Source: Fibrobacterales bacterium (GTDB lineage Bacteria > Fibrobacterota > Fibrobacteria > Fibrobacterales > Fibrobacteraceae). From it: a stretch of 18,717 nt of DNA. Made by a program: the position numbers and the translations under genes. Shown one piece after another: positions 1-9,116 of the stretch. How positions within the stretch are numbered: position 1 is the first letter of the stretch; the number at the start of each line of letters is the position of its first letter. The notes under the pieces were generated by a model. The model saw only the letters and a program-made list of their open reading frames with translations. It searched no databases and was not told the origin of the DNA. Where the stretch lies: assembly GCA_025997455.1 (NCBI GenBank), contig BNUP01000035.1, forward strand, positions 1 to 18,717, in the 5' to 3' direction.

Positions 1-2530
1 AGAAAATATAAACGGTTTCACTGCATACTATTATTTCACATCAACAGAACCGAATCCTGTTTTTGAATCCTACGATTTAAGGGGCGGTAATGGCTCGGTT
101 GAGCATTTGGGCGGAGTAAATTATAGAATTAAATTGAACTTTTCCTCTGTTTCTATTCCTGCAAATTCTGCTTTTCCGGACAATTCAGGAATTAGTTTTG
201 GCTTGCATTATGCAAATTGGGCGAATTGGCGCAAAGATGACGATTATTCAAATAACTTAGCCGAGTTTATGACAGAAAATAATTCTGTTGTGGTTGCAAG
301 TTCTGCGGGGCAAATATTATCGGGCAATTACCCAGATTTTAACTCCGATAATAATTCAAGCAATAATGAAACCGCACCTCTGCAAAAAAATATGGCTCGC
401 GTATATGCCCTGAATGAGGGAAGCGGAAATTTAGATAGGATTCGCTTGTATGTAAAAAACGAAGGTCAGGAAGCGTTAAACCATTTTGATTTTTCTATTG
501 AAATCACAAGCGAGAACGGAAAAGAGCCTATTTTTGAGGCGTGGTATTTACCGAACACTACATACATAAAGGAAAAGAAAAATGATTCGGTTTGGGTTTT
601 CAAATTTACCGTTAGCGGAATAGCATTGGAAAATAATTCTGTTTTTCCAAGTGAAGGCGGAATGTCTTTTGGTTTGCACTATGATAATTGGTCGGAAATG
701 AATAACGCAAATGACTATTCTTTGTTAGGTTTGCAAAATCAATTTTCTCTTGCAGAAAAAATTCCTCTCTACATAGATGGAAAACTGATTTCCGGTAACC
801 CCAAAATTCGCACTATTGCCGACATACAAGAGATTTTGGCAGGAAACTACGGCTATTCTCAAAATGACTTTAACATTTCACTTGAAAGTTTTGCAGAAAT
901 GTATGATAATTCCAAAAAATGGACTTGGGACGATTTGAAAAATCGAGCAAATGCAGTTTTCTTGGATTTGCCGAGTTTTGACAGCACGGAACAGGCGTTT
1001 TATCAAATATTGGATAATTTTCAAGGAATGGATACTCTTTTCCTTGCTGAAAATTTTAAGAGCGTAAGGGCTGTTTATGAGCAGTTGGCACGGTTGAAAC
1101 TTGCTGAATATTTTGAACCGGAATTACCAAAAATGAGGGTATTGGCGAAAAATTTAGTTGGTGAAGTGATTGACGAAGTGATTGATGAAGTATCCGATAT
1201 TTACGACGATTACGATTGCAATCAGTATTTTATTTTCAATATCACAAAGGGAGAAATAGATGCATTGTTTAAACATCCTTTGAGTGTTAAAGCGGCAGTG
1301 AGGGCTAAAGAATTGGCTGAGAAGTGGTCTAAAGAATATGCGAGATATAAAGAATTTTTCTATAAAAACGAGAAGTTAATTCCATATGGAGATAGTTTAA
1401 TCACATACGCCAACAGAGCAGACGCTCTCAGGCATGCGGCTTGGAGTATGCTCACCTGCACAGAAGCGGGCTGGAATTTTGACTATGTGGATGAATGTTT
1501 ATATTGGTCGGAAGAAATTACCACTGCCCACGAGAAAAAGGGGGATATGGAAAAATGCTATAATAAATTGGATACGGCAATGGATCTTCATAACAACAAA
1601 ATAGGCAGGGAGGCAATAAAACAAAAGTTGCATAGAACTTGTGGAACGGAAATTCCGCTTTTGGGGATATGCGTAGATTATATTGTTAAAGGTTTAACGA
1701 GAGAAGATGTGCAAAGGATTGCTTTGGATGAAGCGGAGAATGGATACGGTTTCAATTCAGTTCAGCAATTGGATTCTCTGCCTTGGCAAAGCACGCTTGT
1801 GTTTAGAAGGGCGGATAATGGTAAATATTATTGCCCACAAAATCCCGATGATTGCATAGAATTGGAAAATCCAAACTCAAGTCCTGTGAAAATCGGTTTG
1901 CTAATTAAAAATCGGTTTGCTACTTGCAAAGATAGAGTGGAAATTTATTTGGATTTGGAAGACTCCAATAACGATGATAAAATTATTTCGGGTGATAAAA
2001 GTCCACCCGGAATTGAAATTAAAGAAAACGGGGTAAAGTTTGTATATTGCACGCAGAATATAGATAGCATATATGGAGCAATTCCAAGAGTTCCTTATGA
2101 TTATATTGTTTTGAGTTTAAGCGACAAATGCCCGAACGGCACTTACCCGTTCAGTCGCTACCACGATACTGAGGATGACAATAACAATAATTCCTACATT
2201 GGCAGCATTGGGCGCAATGTGGTAGAAAGAAATGCAACCTTTGAATATTGCTTTGTCCCTGCCGACTCAAATTCTAATTTAGAATTTCCATTTAGTTATG
2301 ATTTTGGAGTTTTCGCTAAATATTCTTCCTCAAATATAGTGCATACGGAATTAAAGTTGGATGATGAAGATGAGCGCAATAAAAATTCTTGGGGATGGTA
2401 TAGGGGAACTCCGGATTCTGTTAAGGAGAACATACAGAATATAATGAACGGAAAGAGTAATACAATTTATCATGTAGTAAAATACATAGAAATAGTTTTC
2501 AATGCTATTTTAGAATTCTTTGCAGGGTAA
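1..2530 (+). CDS. Secreted CBM3-like protein with DALRHAxW/MDLHNN domain, 5'-truncated
   Basis: The frame is open from nt 2 to the TAA at 2528-2530, so 842 residues are visible and the start lies before the window. The TTG at 107 is internal. Two tandem modules begin the visible part. Each has a YY-type beta strand and a late motif SFGLHYxNW followed by N/D-D-Y-S (visible residues 65-85 and 222-242). This matches the end of cellulose-binding CBM3 modules (F-x-x-S/D-W-S-x-x-x-Q/N-x-N-D-Y-S), so binding of plant polysaccharide is likely. The middle is helical and acidic. Around residues 474-536 it has DALRHAAW, then HE (510-511), then MDLHNNKIGR. These are hallmarks I associate with the uncharacterised DUF6973-like domain, found at the C-termini of some secreted or wall proteins. 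The last 250 residues are Cys- and Asn-rich with no recognised fold. The lipoprotein gene follows after 1 nt. The family calls are motif-based and the overall function is unknown. Confidence 0.75.
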   Translation, partial: ENINGFTAYYYFTSTEPNPVFESYDLRGGNGSVEHLGGVNYRIKLNFSSVSIPANSAFPDNSGISFGLHYANWANWRKDDDYSNNLAEFMTENNSVVVASSAGQILSGNYPDFNSDNNSSNNETAPLQKNMARVYALNEGSGNLDRIRLYVKNEGQEALNHFDFSIEITSENGKEPIFEAWYLPNTTYIKEKKNDSVWVFKFTVSGIALENNSVFPSEGGMSFGLHYDNWSEMNNANDYSLLGLQNQFSLAEKIPLYIDGKLISGNPKIRTIADIQEILAGNYGYSQNDFNISLESFAEMYDNSKKWTWDDLKNRANAVFLDLPSFDSTEQAFYQILDNFQGMDTLFLAENFKSVRAVYEQLARLKLAEYFEPELPKMRVLAKNLVGEVIDEVIDEVSDIYDDYDCNQYFIFNITKGEIDALFKHPLSVKAAVRAKELAEKWSKEYARYKEFFYKNEKLIPYGDSLITYANRADALRHAAWSMLTCTEAGWNFDYVDECLYWSEEITTAHEKKGDMEKCYNKLDTAMDLHNNKIGREAIKQKLHRTCGTEIPLLGICVDYIVKGLTREDVQRIALDEAENGYGFNSVQQLDSLPWQSTLVFRRADNGKYYCPQNPDDCIELENPNSSPVKIGLLIKNRFATCKDRVEIYLDLEDSNNDDKIISGDKSPPGIEIKENGVKFVYCTQNIDSIYGAIPRVPYDYIVLSLSDKCPNGTYPFSRYHDTEDDNNNNSYIGSIGRNVVERNATFEYCFVPADSNSNLEFPFSYDFGVFAKYSSSNIVHTELKLDDEDERNKNSWGWYRGTPDSVKENIQNIMNGKSNTIYHVVKYIEIVFNAILEFFAG

Positions 2531-2531
2531 T

Positions 2532-3104
2532 ATGAAATTTATTTTATTTTGCCTTGCGGGGATTGTCATAATATCTTGCAATATAATTCCATCCGATTTA
2601 TTTGACGAATACTGCCCCGATGATTCAAAAAATCTCAGCGGTGAAATAAAGTTTGGAAAGTATTATAATAATCTGGAATATGGCTATCCGAAAGAAATTA
2701 TAGGAACTCAAGAGTTTGTTTTTCTTGAAGATAGTTCTTTTTCATTTATTGAGATATATAAGAACAAAGATACTACAAAGTTTTTGAAAGGGAAATTTGC
2801 AACATATATAGATCCCGGCTTTGCTTGGTATGCTTTGAAATTATCTGCAGACACATCTTATCAAAAAGATATGGGCAATGCGACCGGCATTTGGAAGGAA
2901 ATGAGATATGATATAGAAGGTAAATTTATAGGATTTTTTGATAGTTTATTATCAAATGTGGACAATAAAGCAAACTGCTTTTCTATGGCTTATAAAGACA
3001 ATCCGGCGGAATGGAGGTCGGATATAACCACTTCTTCTGATGGCAGATGCGATAAGATGATTTTATTTGAAACAAAAACTTTTTGCATGAAACAAAATCA
3101 ATAG
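2532..3104 (+). CDS. Putative lipoprotein, 190 aa
   Basis: The ATG at 2532 starts one base after the TAA of the upstream gene. AGGG just upstream serves as a ribosome site, so the in-frame TTG at 2520 is unlikely to be used. Residues 1-16 form a short lipoprotein signal: Lys2, a hydrophobic run, and a lipobox-like IISC with Cys16 as the predicted lipidated residue. The mature part is rich in Asp, Lys and aromatic residues. It has repeated Y/F strands and three further Cys near the C-terminus, which suggests a small beta-rich periplasmic or surface domain. I recognise no family. Position and spacing suggest co-expression with the CBM3-like protein before it and the PDZ protein after it, so a role in surface display or handling of that protein is possible but unproven. 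Confidence 0.75.
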   Translation: MKFILFCLAGIVIISCNIIPSDLFDEYCPDDSKNLSGEIKFGKYYNNLEYGYPKEIIGTQEFVFLEDSSFSFIEIYKNKDTTKFLKGKFATYIDPGFAWYALKLSADTSYQKDMGNATGIWKEMRYDIEGKFIGFFDSLLSNVDNKANCFSMAYKDNPAEWRSDITTSSDGRCDKMILFETKTFCMKQNQ

Positions 3105-3113
3105 GAGATTTTT

Positions 3114-3821
3114 ATGAACAAATTGCACATCGCGTTTTTCGCACTTTCTTTTTCCCTCGCCTTTTCTGCTGAGAACTTTGGCGGAATCGGGCTTGCAGTC
3201 TATTCCACAAATGGCGGGGCTGGCGTTGAGCAAGTTGTAATTGGCTCGCCTGCAGATTCTGCGGGCATAAAGAACGGCGATTTGCTTATTTCCGCAAACG
3301 GAAATTCTCTTGAAGGGAAATCTTTGGCAGATGTAAAAAACATTTTACGCGGGAAATCGGGTTTTCCCATTGATTTGAAAATTCTGCGGAATAGTGACAC
3401 ACTGCGTTTTACGCTTATCCGTGCTCCTTTGAAAATTCAAGAGGCAAACACACAAAATACAAATCTCCAAAAAAATAAAGGCGATAAATTCCTCGCCAAA
3501 GTTGCCACTCATAACAAACCCTATAATGTTTATTTGGAAGGCAAAGATTCCACAAAAACAAAATCGCCAACTCCCGTTCCCGAAATTGCAATAACTGCAT
3601 TCAGCAGGGAAGTTTTAACTTTTGATGCAAAACATAGCGGTAATGCCAATGTGAAAATTATCAGTACCGATGGTGATGTTAAGGCAATTTTTGCAGAAGT
3701 TTCCGTTAATACGGGCTTAAATTCTCTCAATTGGGATGGTGCAAATTTGCCAAAAGGAACTTACATAGTCCATTTTGAACACAATGGCAAAATTATCAGT
3801 TCTTCGGCTGTGTTGCATTAA
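3114..3821 (+). CDS. Secreted PDZ-domain protein with FlgD/T9SS-like C-terminal beta-sandwich
   Basis: The start is ATG with an AGGAGA site at 3103-3108 that overlaps the previous stop codon. Residues 1-19 are a signal peptide ending SLAFSA before Glu20. Residues about 22-100 are a PDZ domain: GIGLAV at the carboxylate-binding loop, then VVIGSPADSAGIKNGDLLISANG and a following LRGKSG turn. No Ser-protease domain is present, so this is not DegP/HtrA. A linker rich in Lys, Thr and Pro leads to residues about 160-235. That segment has the pattern V-K-I-x-S-T-D-G, then L-x-W-D-G-x-N-L-P-K-G-T-Y, typical of FlgD Ig-like or type-A T9SS sorting domains. Known PDZ domains bind C-terminal peptides, so it may chaperone or anchor a partner. 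It ends 8 nt before the stop of convergent dnaE, with no clear terminator between them. Confidence 0.8.
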   Translation: MNKLHIAFFALSFSLAFSAENFGGIGLAVYSTNGGAGVEQVVIGSPADSAGIKNGDLLISANGNSLEGKSLADVKNILRGKSGFPIDLKILRNSDTLRFTLIRAPLKIQEANTQNTNLQKNKGDKFLAKVATHNKPYNVYLEGKDSTKTKSPTPVPEIAITAFSREVLTFDAKHSGNANVKIISTDGDVKAIFAEVSVNTGLNSLNWDGANLPKGTYIVHFEHNGKIISSSAVLH

Positions 3822-3829
3822 TCGCTTAA

Positions 3830-6800
3830 TTAGTCGCTCACCCACACATTATCTTTACCGAACATTTCTGCGAGTTCTTTAAGGTTTTCCTTAGAGGCGG
3901 GAATGTGGAATTTTTGCGATTCTAAAAGGTATTCCAAGCCCTTTGTTCCTTCCACATAAAATCTGGTTATGCAGCCGTTTTCTTTGTTGTGCTCCTCAAA
4001 CCAATTTTCGGGGCATCCGCTCACATCTATTTTTATGTTGTAAGTTTTTGCCTGTTTAATTTTACCGGATAAAAAACCGATGCTGTCTATCATCAACTGC
4101 GGGCTGTTGTTGTAATAAGAATTCTTAACTTTGCCGCTTACAATTACCAAAACATCCTTTATAATTTTACTCTCCGCTCCTTCCCACTTTTTTGCACCGC
4201 AAAACGCCTCAATTTTTCCGAATTTATCTTGAATTACAATAATGGCAAATCTATCTCCGGTCTTTGAAGTTTTAATATTTACTTCCGAAACAATCCCCGC
4301 AACAGTCACCTTTTCTTCGCTGTCTAAATTTTCTTTTATGGATTCTGCAGATAAGTTCATATCGCAAAAACCACGAATTTCCGCACTGTATTCATCTAAC
4401 GGGTGTGCACTGACCTGTGCTCCCAAAACGGATTTTTCCTTGTCGAGTTCATCCATAAAAGTCCATTTTAGGTTATCTTCAAAACTCGGCTCAACATCCG
4501 CACTCGCACCGAACATAGAAATTTGAGTACTTTTTTTATTTTGCATCCACACGGAGGCATCGGCAAGTGCTCTTTCAACCGCGGCGAATTTTTGCGCTCT
4601 TGTTCCCGCAACGCAATCAAATGCACCCGCCTTCACCAAACTTTCGAGTGCGGTTTTATTTATGGTAACTTTATCGAATAAAAAAAGTCTCCGCACAAAA
4701 TCAAAAAAACTTTTATAGTTGCCGTTTTTCAGTCGGTCTTTTTCTATGTCTTCGGCAACCACTTCTCCCACGCCCTTAATCTGCGACAAACCCCACCGAA
4801 TTGCTCGTTCTCCTTCTTGTTTTTCACGCCCGCTTGTATCAACGACAAACGCCGAGAAAGATTTATTCACATCTGGTTGCAAAACTTCAATCCCGATTCT
4901 CCTGCATTCATCAACTATCACGGGCAAATCGTCAATGGGCGAAACGCTCATAACCGCCGACATATATTCCTGCGGAAAATTCGCCTTCAAATATGCAGTT
5001 TGGTATGCCACAAATGCATAAGTTGCCGAATGACTTTTATTAAAAGCGTAATCGCAAAACGGCAGCAGCGTTTCCCAAATTTTTTCCAAAAGTTCCTGTG
5101 TGTAGCCGAGTTCTATTCCGTTCTTAAAAAATTCAGGTTGCATTTCCGCCATTTCCTTAGCGTTTTTTTTACCCATAGCACGGCGCAGTTTGTCTGCCTT
5201 GCCAAGCGAAAAGCCCGCGAGTATTTGCACTATTCGCATCACCTGTTCCTGATATACAATAACACCGTAGGTTTCCTGCAAAACGGATTTCAAATTATCG
5301 TGAAAGCAGTCAATGGGTTGTTGCCCTGTTTTACACTTAATGTATTGTGGAATTTGTTCCATTGGTCCCGGTCTGTAAAGTGCGTTCATAGCGATTAAAT
5401 CTTCAAGTCGAGACGGCTTTAACTGTTGTAAATATCGCCGCATACCGAAAGATTCAAATTGAAACACGCCAACCGTGTGCCCTTGCCCGAATAGTTCAAA
5501 AGTTTTATCATCGAACATATTTACATTCAATATATCAACTTCTAAATTTCGATATTTTTTTATAGACTTCACCGCCTCTTGAATCATAGATAAATTTCGC
5601 AGTCCGAGAATATCCATTTTCAAAAGCCCAATATCTTCGGCATAATGTTTATCGTATTGAATTGCAGGAATATCGCCCTTATTCAAAGAGTAAATCGGAG
5701 CGAGTTCCGTCATATCGCGAGGTGCAATAATCACCGCCGCCGCGTGCGTTCCCGAATTGCTGATTAGTCCTTCCAACTTCTCGGACAAAGCCCAAAAATT
5801 CTGTTCCTGTTCAGTTTGATCTATCATCTCGGAAAGTTCCGCATCTGCTTTGCGGACATTTCGCAAATTCACCGCCACCGCTTTTCCCGCGGCATCCGGC
5901 GGCAACTTAAACGGAATCCGTTTTGCAAATTTTTCAACCTCGCTAAGCGACATATCCATAACTCGCCCAACTGCGTGCAACACCGCTTTTGCCTTCATTC
6001 TTCCGTAAGTCACCAACTGCGTAACATTGGCTCTCCCGTATTTTCCAGACACATAGTCTATCAATCTTTGCCTGTCCTTATCCGATACATCTATATCTAT
6101 ATCGGGCATAGATACTCGTTCGGGATTTAGGAATCTTTCAAAAAGCAAATTGTATGGCAGAGGATCAAGTTCAGTGATTCCCAAAATATAAGCGACAATT
6201 GAACCTGCGGCGGAACCGCGCCCCGGACCCATAGGAATATCGTTGTCTTTTGCCCACTGAATAAGATCTGCGATGATTAAAAAATAACCCGGCACATTCA
6301 TTTTTTTTATTGTATCGAGTTCAATTTTTACGCGTTCTTCAATTTGCTCTGTTGTTAATTTTGCGGCTTCTAATTTTTTTTGCGGGTATCGCAGAGGAAC
6401 TTTCTTAAAAACTAATTTTTCTAAGTAATCATATTCTTCACTAAATTCTGTAGGTAAAGGAAAATGAGGCCAAAATTCCGAACCTACATTTGTTTTTATA
6501 TATACATTGCATCTGTCTGCAATTTTTATCGTATTCTCCAAAGCCGCCGTATCGTTTGGAAATAACTCATACATTTCATCTGCAGATTTTAAGTAAAATT
6601 CATCTCTTTCAAAATACGGGTCACTGTATTCGTTTAATTTTTTCTTTAGTTCCATACATATAAGAGCGGAGTGTTCACGGGCGTTTTCCCTCTGCAAATA
6701 GTGCACATTATTTGTTACCACAAGTTGTCTGTTATTTTTCGCGGCATAATTTCGCAAAAAATCATTCAGCATTTCCTCCTGTTCCAAAAAATGATTTTGC

Positions 6801-7330
6801 AGGGAAAAATATATATGCTCTTCATCAAATATATTGCAAATATCGTTCAAAAATTTCGTAGCCCGCTTTGTTAAATCTCCGCATACATCTCGCCCAAAAC
6901 GGCTGTTCAAATCTCCGGCAATAGCGATTAACCCTTCGCTTTTCTCTTTCAAAGAATCAAGTGAAATTGACGGTAACTCACTCCATTTTTCGGGTGAAGT
7001 ATAATTTTCACTCGTAATTTTCAGCAAATTTTTATAACCGATTTCATTCTCTGCAAGCAGCGTAAGCCTGTGGTAAGAAGTTCTGTCGTTTGGTTTGCAG
7101 TCTTCTGTGTTAATATATATGTGGCAACCCAAAATTCGTTTTACGGGCGGTTCGGTTTTTTTGCGACCATCCATATAAAAATCTAAAATGCCAAACATAA
7201 AAGCGTTATCCGTGAGGGCAACTGCCTTTTGCTCCAACTTTTCCGTTTCCTTCAAAAGCGCGGGAATTTTTATCGATGATTGCAAAAAAGAATATTCGGA
7301 ATGAACTTGCAGATGAACAAAATCCGGCAT
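3830..7330 (-). CDS. dnaE: DNA polymerase III alpha subunit
   Basis: This is the replicative polymerase catalytic subunit, 1166 aa from ATG 7330. GAGGAAATTT precedes that ATG. The longer reading frame to 7399 runs through tRNA-Arg and is rejected. The N-terminal PHP domain has HLQVHSEYS, which like the E. coli protein has a substituted middle His. The active site reads GPGRGSAAGS, then PDIDID with Asp410 and Asp412, and a third Asp573 in MDILGLR. These match E. coli Asp401, Asp403 and Asp555. Later come YRPGPMEQIPQYI, VYQEQVM, and SHSATYAFVAYQTAYLKANFPQEY. A helix-hairpin-helix follows (IKGVGEVVAEDI), then a clamp-binding motif QISMFG at 936-941 and a C-terminal OB fold (VTVAGIVSEV). Length is normal for DnaE. 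It probably shares a transcript with rarA and two tRNAs. Confidence 0.97.
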   Translation of the reverse strand: MPDFVHLQVHSEYSFLQSSIKIPALLKETEKLEQKAVALTDNAFMFGILDFYMDGRKKTEPPVKRILGCHIYINTEDCKPNDRTSYHRLTLLAENEIGYKNLLKITSENYTSPEKWSELPSISLDSLKEKSEGLIAIAGDLNSRFGRDVCGDLTKRATKFLNDICNIFDEEHIYFSLQNHFLEQEEMLNDFLRNYAAKNNRQLVVTNNVHYLQRENAREHSALICMELKKKLNEYSDPYFERDEFYLKSADEMYELFPNDTAALENTIKIADRCNVYIKTNVGSEFWPHFPLPTEFSEEYDYLEKLVFKKVPLRYPQKKLEAAKLTTEQIEERVKIELDTIKKMNVPGYFLIIADLIQWAKDNDIPMGPGRGSAAGSIVAYILGITELDPLPYNLLFERFLNPERVSMPDIDIDVSDKDRQRLIDYVSGKYGRANVTQLVTYGRMKAKAVLHAVGRVMDMSLSEVEKFAKRIPFKLPPDAAGKAVAVNLRNVRKADAELSEMIDQTEQEQNFWALSEKLEGLISNSGTHAAAVIIAPRDMTELAPIYSLNKGDIPAIQYDKHYAEDIGLLKMDILGLRNLSMIQEAVKSIKKYRNLEVDILNVNMFDDKTFELFGQGHTVGVFQFESFGMRRYLQQLKPSRLEDLIAMNALYRPGPMEQIPQYIKCKTGQQPIDCFHDNLKSVLQETYGVIVYQEQVMRIVQILAGFSLGKADKLRRAMGKKNAKEMAEMQPEFFKNGIELGYTQELLEKIWETLLPFCDYAFNKSHSATYAFVAYQTAYLKANFPQEYMSAVMSVSPIDDLPVIVDECRRIGIEVLQPDVNKSFSAFVVDTSGREKQEGERAIRWGLSQIKGVGEVVAEDIEKDRLKNGNYKSFFDFVRRLFLFDKVTINKTALESLVKAGAFDCVAGTRAQKFAAVERALADASVWMQNKKSTQISMFGASADVEPSFEDNLKWTFMDELDKEKSVLGAQVSAHPLDEYSAEIRGFCDMNLSAESIKENLDSEEKVTVAGIVSEVNIKTSKTGDRFAIIVIQDKFGKIEAFCGAKKWEGAESKIIKDVLVIVSGKVKNSYYNNSPQLMIDSIGFLSGKIKQAKTYNIKIDVSGCPENWFEEHNKENGCITRFYVEGTKGLEYLLESQKFHIPASKENLKELAEMFGKDNVWVSD

Positions 7331-7351
7331 AAATTTCCTCGTTATTGTTAA

Positions 7352-7426
7352 TGCACTTGGTGCGGCTCGAACGCACGACCTTGAACTTCGGAGGCTCACG
7401 CTCTAATCCAACTGAGCTACAAGTGC
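7352..7426 (-). tRNA. tRNA-Arg (anticodon CCG)
   Basis: Read on the minus strand, the 75-nt cloverleaf has acceptor GCACTTG paired with CAAGTGC and discriminator A. The D stem is GCTC/GAGC, and the anticodon stem TGAGC/GTTCA (one G-T pair) closes the 7-base loop CTCCGAA. Position 33 is T and positions 34-36 are CCG, reading CGG arginine codons. The variable loop is AGGTC. The T arm is GTGCG-TTCGAGC-CGCAC. CCA is not encoded. The dnaE start lies 21 nt downstream, and a G-rich repeat starts 7 nt upstream of the 5' end. Confidence 0.96.
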
Positions 7427-7433
7427 TTGTTCT

Positions 7434-7640
7434 GGGGAAGGTAGTTAATTTAGAGTAGAGTTTAAAGAGAAGAGAGTAAAGTTGAGAGTGGGGGTATAGG
7501 GAAGGGGTGTGGGGGATGGAGTGTAAAGTTGAAAGTGGGGGTATAGGGTGTGGGGTATAGGGAACTCGGCGTTGCAAGAGTTGAGAATGTAAAGTGAAAA
7601 GTGTAAAGTATTCTCTACTCTTTACTCTTTACTCTTTACT
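7434..7640. repeat. G-rich repeat block upstream of tRNA-Arg (copy 1)
   Basis: This noncoding stretch lies between tRNA-Arg and rarA. It begins with GGGGAAGGTAG (7434-7444), next to the tRNA 5' end. It continues with purine-rich DNA holding two about 29-bp direct repeats that share TAAAGTTGARAGTGGGGGTA and the following TAGGG (about 7473-7501 and 7518-7548). The block ends in AACTCGGCGTTGCAAG (to 7578), which recurs with one change near 18.39 kb. Two runs fit the G-quadruplex rule on the plus strand, 7490-7515 and 7537-7562, each with four tracts of three or more G and short loops. From 7613 to 7640 comes a 7-bp tandem repeat (TTTACTC, three to four copies). It is complementary to purine-rich parts at 7453-7480, so a large foldback is possible. 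The tandem repeat contains the TAA stop of rarA. Confidence 0.85.
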
Positions 7641-8949
7641 CTTTCAACTTCCTCAACCGTTCCAATTCCTTCATTCTTTCAGTAAATGATTTTTCCTTGC
7701 CGTATTCCGTGGGTTCGTAGAATTTTTGTCCTTTGAGTTTTTCGGGAAGGTGCTCTTGTCCTGCGTATGCATTCGGTTGGTCGTGGTCGTATTGATAGTC
7801 TCTGCCGTAGCCGAGTTGAGTGCCTACTTTGGTTACGGGGTTGCGGAATGCTTTGGGAACGGGTAGCGTGCCCGTGTGTTTTATGCAGGAGTTGGCACTT
7901 ATACCCGCTTTTTCCAAACTGTTGCTTTTCGGTGCAAGAGCGAGATAAACGGCGAGTTCATCGAGTGCAATTAAGCCTTCGGGTGCCCCCATAAAATCAA
8001 ATGCCTCACGAGCCGCAGTTGCGAGCAAAAGAGCATTTGGGTCTGCAAGCCCTATATCTTCCATTGCCATTCGCATTAAACGGCGCAAAATGTATCGCGG
8101 GTCTTCTCCGCCTTCAATCATTCGGTGCAGCCAATACACTGTGGCTTGCACATCACTGCCACGCACCGATTTATGCAAAACGCTTATTAAATTGTAATGT
8201 TCCTCTCCGCTTTTGTCGTATCGCAGAGGTTTTTGATAATTTATTTTGTCTAAGAGTTCAGAGGTTATTTCAGAGCCGTGCGCAAGGTCGCCCACATCAA
8301 CAACAGAAGCAAGCCATTCAAGTTGATTGAGTAAAAATCTTGCATCGCCATCGGCTTGAGCGATGAGTTTTTGGGCAACTTCGTCGGATATTGTTAAGTC
8401 TTGTCGTTGCAAACCTCGTGCGTGAGTGTGGAGCGCAAGTTCAATGAGACCTCGCATATCGGACTCTTGAAGCGGAGCAAAAAGTATCAATTGACACCGC
8501 GAGAGCAAGGCGGAATTAACCTCAAAACCGGGGTTCTCGGTGGTTGCGCCTATGAGGATTATCGTTCCGTTTTCAACAGCACCCAAAAGCGAGTCCTGCT
8601 GGGCTTTGTTAAATCTGTGAATTTCGTCTATGAAAAGTATTGTGTCTCTCTGCTGCTCGCCTGCGATTTCCTCGCGATATATTTTTGCCTCGTCCAAAAC
8701 GCCTTTTATATCTTTCACGCCGCTATTGACCGCTGAAATTGCGACAAATCTCTTTTTAGTGTGGTGTTTTATAACATTTGCAAGAGAAGTTTTCCCGCAC
8801 CCCGGAGGTCCCCAAAATATGGCACTCGGCACATTACCGCTTAATATTGCGGAGCGGAGCATACTCGTTTCGCCCAAAATTCTCTGCTGTCCCAAAAATT
8901 CGTCTAAATTTTTTGGGCGCATTCTTTCTGCAAGCGGAGTTTGGGACAT
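7636..8949 (-). CDS. rarA: Replication-associated recombination AAA+ ATPase RarA (MgsA)
   Basis: RarA/MgsA acts at stalled replication forks, interacts with SSB, and is related to clamp-loader ATPases. I take ATG 8949 as the start (437 aa, MSQTPLAERMRPKNLDEFLGQ), which matches the usual N-terminus. The open frame to 9000 is tRNA sequence. No strong Shine-Dalgarno site precedes the ATG. Walker A is GPPGCGKT at 47-54, Walker B ILFIDE at 104-109 followed by HRFNKAQQD, sensor 1 is GATTENP, and the arginine-finger region is ALLSRCQL. The C-terminal tetramerisation part holds EDPRYILRRLMRMAMEDIGLADP and the typical tail YAGQEHLPEKLKGQKFYEP. The stop codon TAA lies within a 7-bp tandem repeat, so the final residues may vary between strains. 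It is co-oriented with dnaE downstream, which fits a shared replication role. Confidence 0.96.
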   Translation of the reverse strand: MSQTPLAERMRPKNLDEFLGQQRILGETSMLRSAILSGNVPSAIFWGPPGCGKTSLANVIKHHTKKRFVAISAVNSGVKDIKGVLDEAKIYREEIAGEQQRDTILFIDEIHRFNKAQQDSLLGAVENGTIILIGATTENPGFEVNSALLSRCQLILFAPLQESDMRGLIELALHTHARGLQRQDLTISDEVAQKLIAQADGDARFLLNQLEWLASVVDVGDLAHGSEITSELLDKINYQKPLRYDKSGEEHYNLISVLHKSVRGSDVQATVYWLHRMIEGGEDPRYILRRLMRMAMEDIGLADPNALLLATAAREAFDFMGAPEGLIALDELAVYLALAPKSNSLEKAGISANSCIKHTGTLPVPKAFRNPVTKVGTQLGYGRDYQYDHDQPNAYAGQEHLPEKLKGQKFYEPTEYGKEKSFTERMKELERLRKLKE

Positions 8950-8970
8950 AATTACGAACTTTTGTTTTAG

Positions 8971-9043
<73 letters not shown>

Positions 9044-9056
9044 AATATGATTGCCA

Positions 9057-9099
9057 ATTAACTCTTATCTCCAAATAAATTCAGAAATTTTGAGTTAAT
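9057..9099 (-). other. Inverted repeat in the leader of the tRNA-Phe transcript
   Basis: ATTAACTC (9057-9064) and GAGTTAAT (9092-9099) are perfect 8-bp inverted copies separated by 27 nt. They lie between the predicted transcription start near 9110 and the tRNA 5' end at 9043. A leader hairpin is possible. It may be a processing site, but no function is shown. Confidence 0.45.
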
Positions 9100-9116
9100 C
9101 AGCACCTACAAGTCCA

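Noticed and set aside
3822..3829. Terminator between the PDZ gene and dnaE
   Set aside because: The gap is only 8 nt and no stable hairpin with a T-run is visible across the junction.
7331..7399. Extension of dnaE upstream to 7399
   Set aside because: The extra 23 codons overlap tRNA-Arg, whereas ATG 7330 has a GAGG site and gives the usual DnaE N-terminus.
7206..7577. Minus-strand frame with Pro/His/Ser repeats ahead of dnaE
   Set aside because: It runs through the G-rich repeat block, tRNA-Arg and the dnaE start in another frame.
7473..7640. CRISPR array
   Set aside because: The repeats are G-rich or 7-bp tandem units without equal-length unique spacers, and no cas genes are present.
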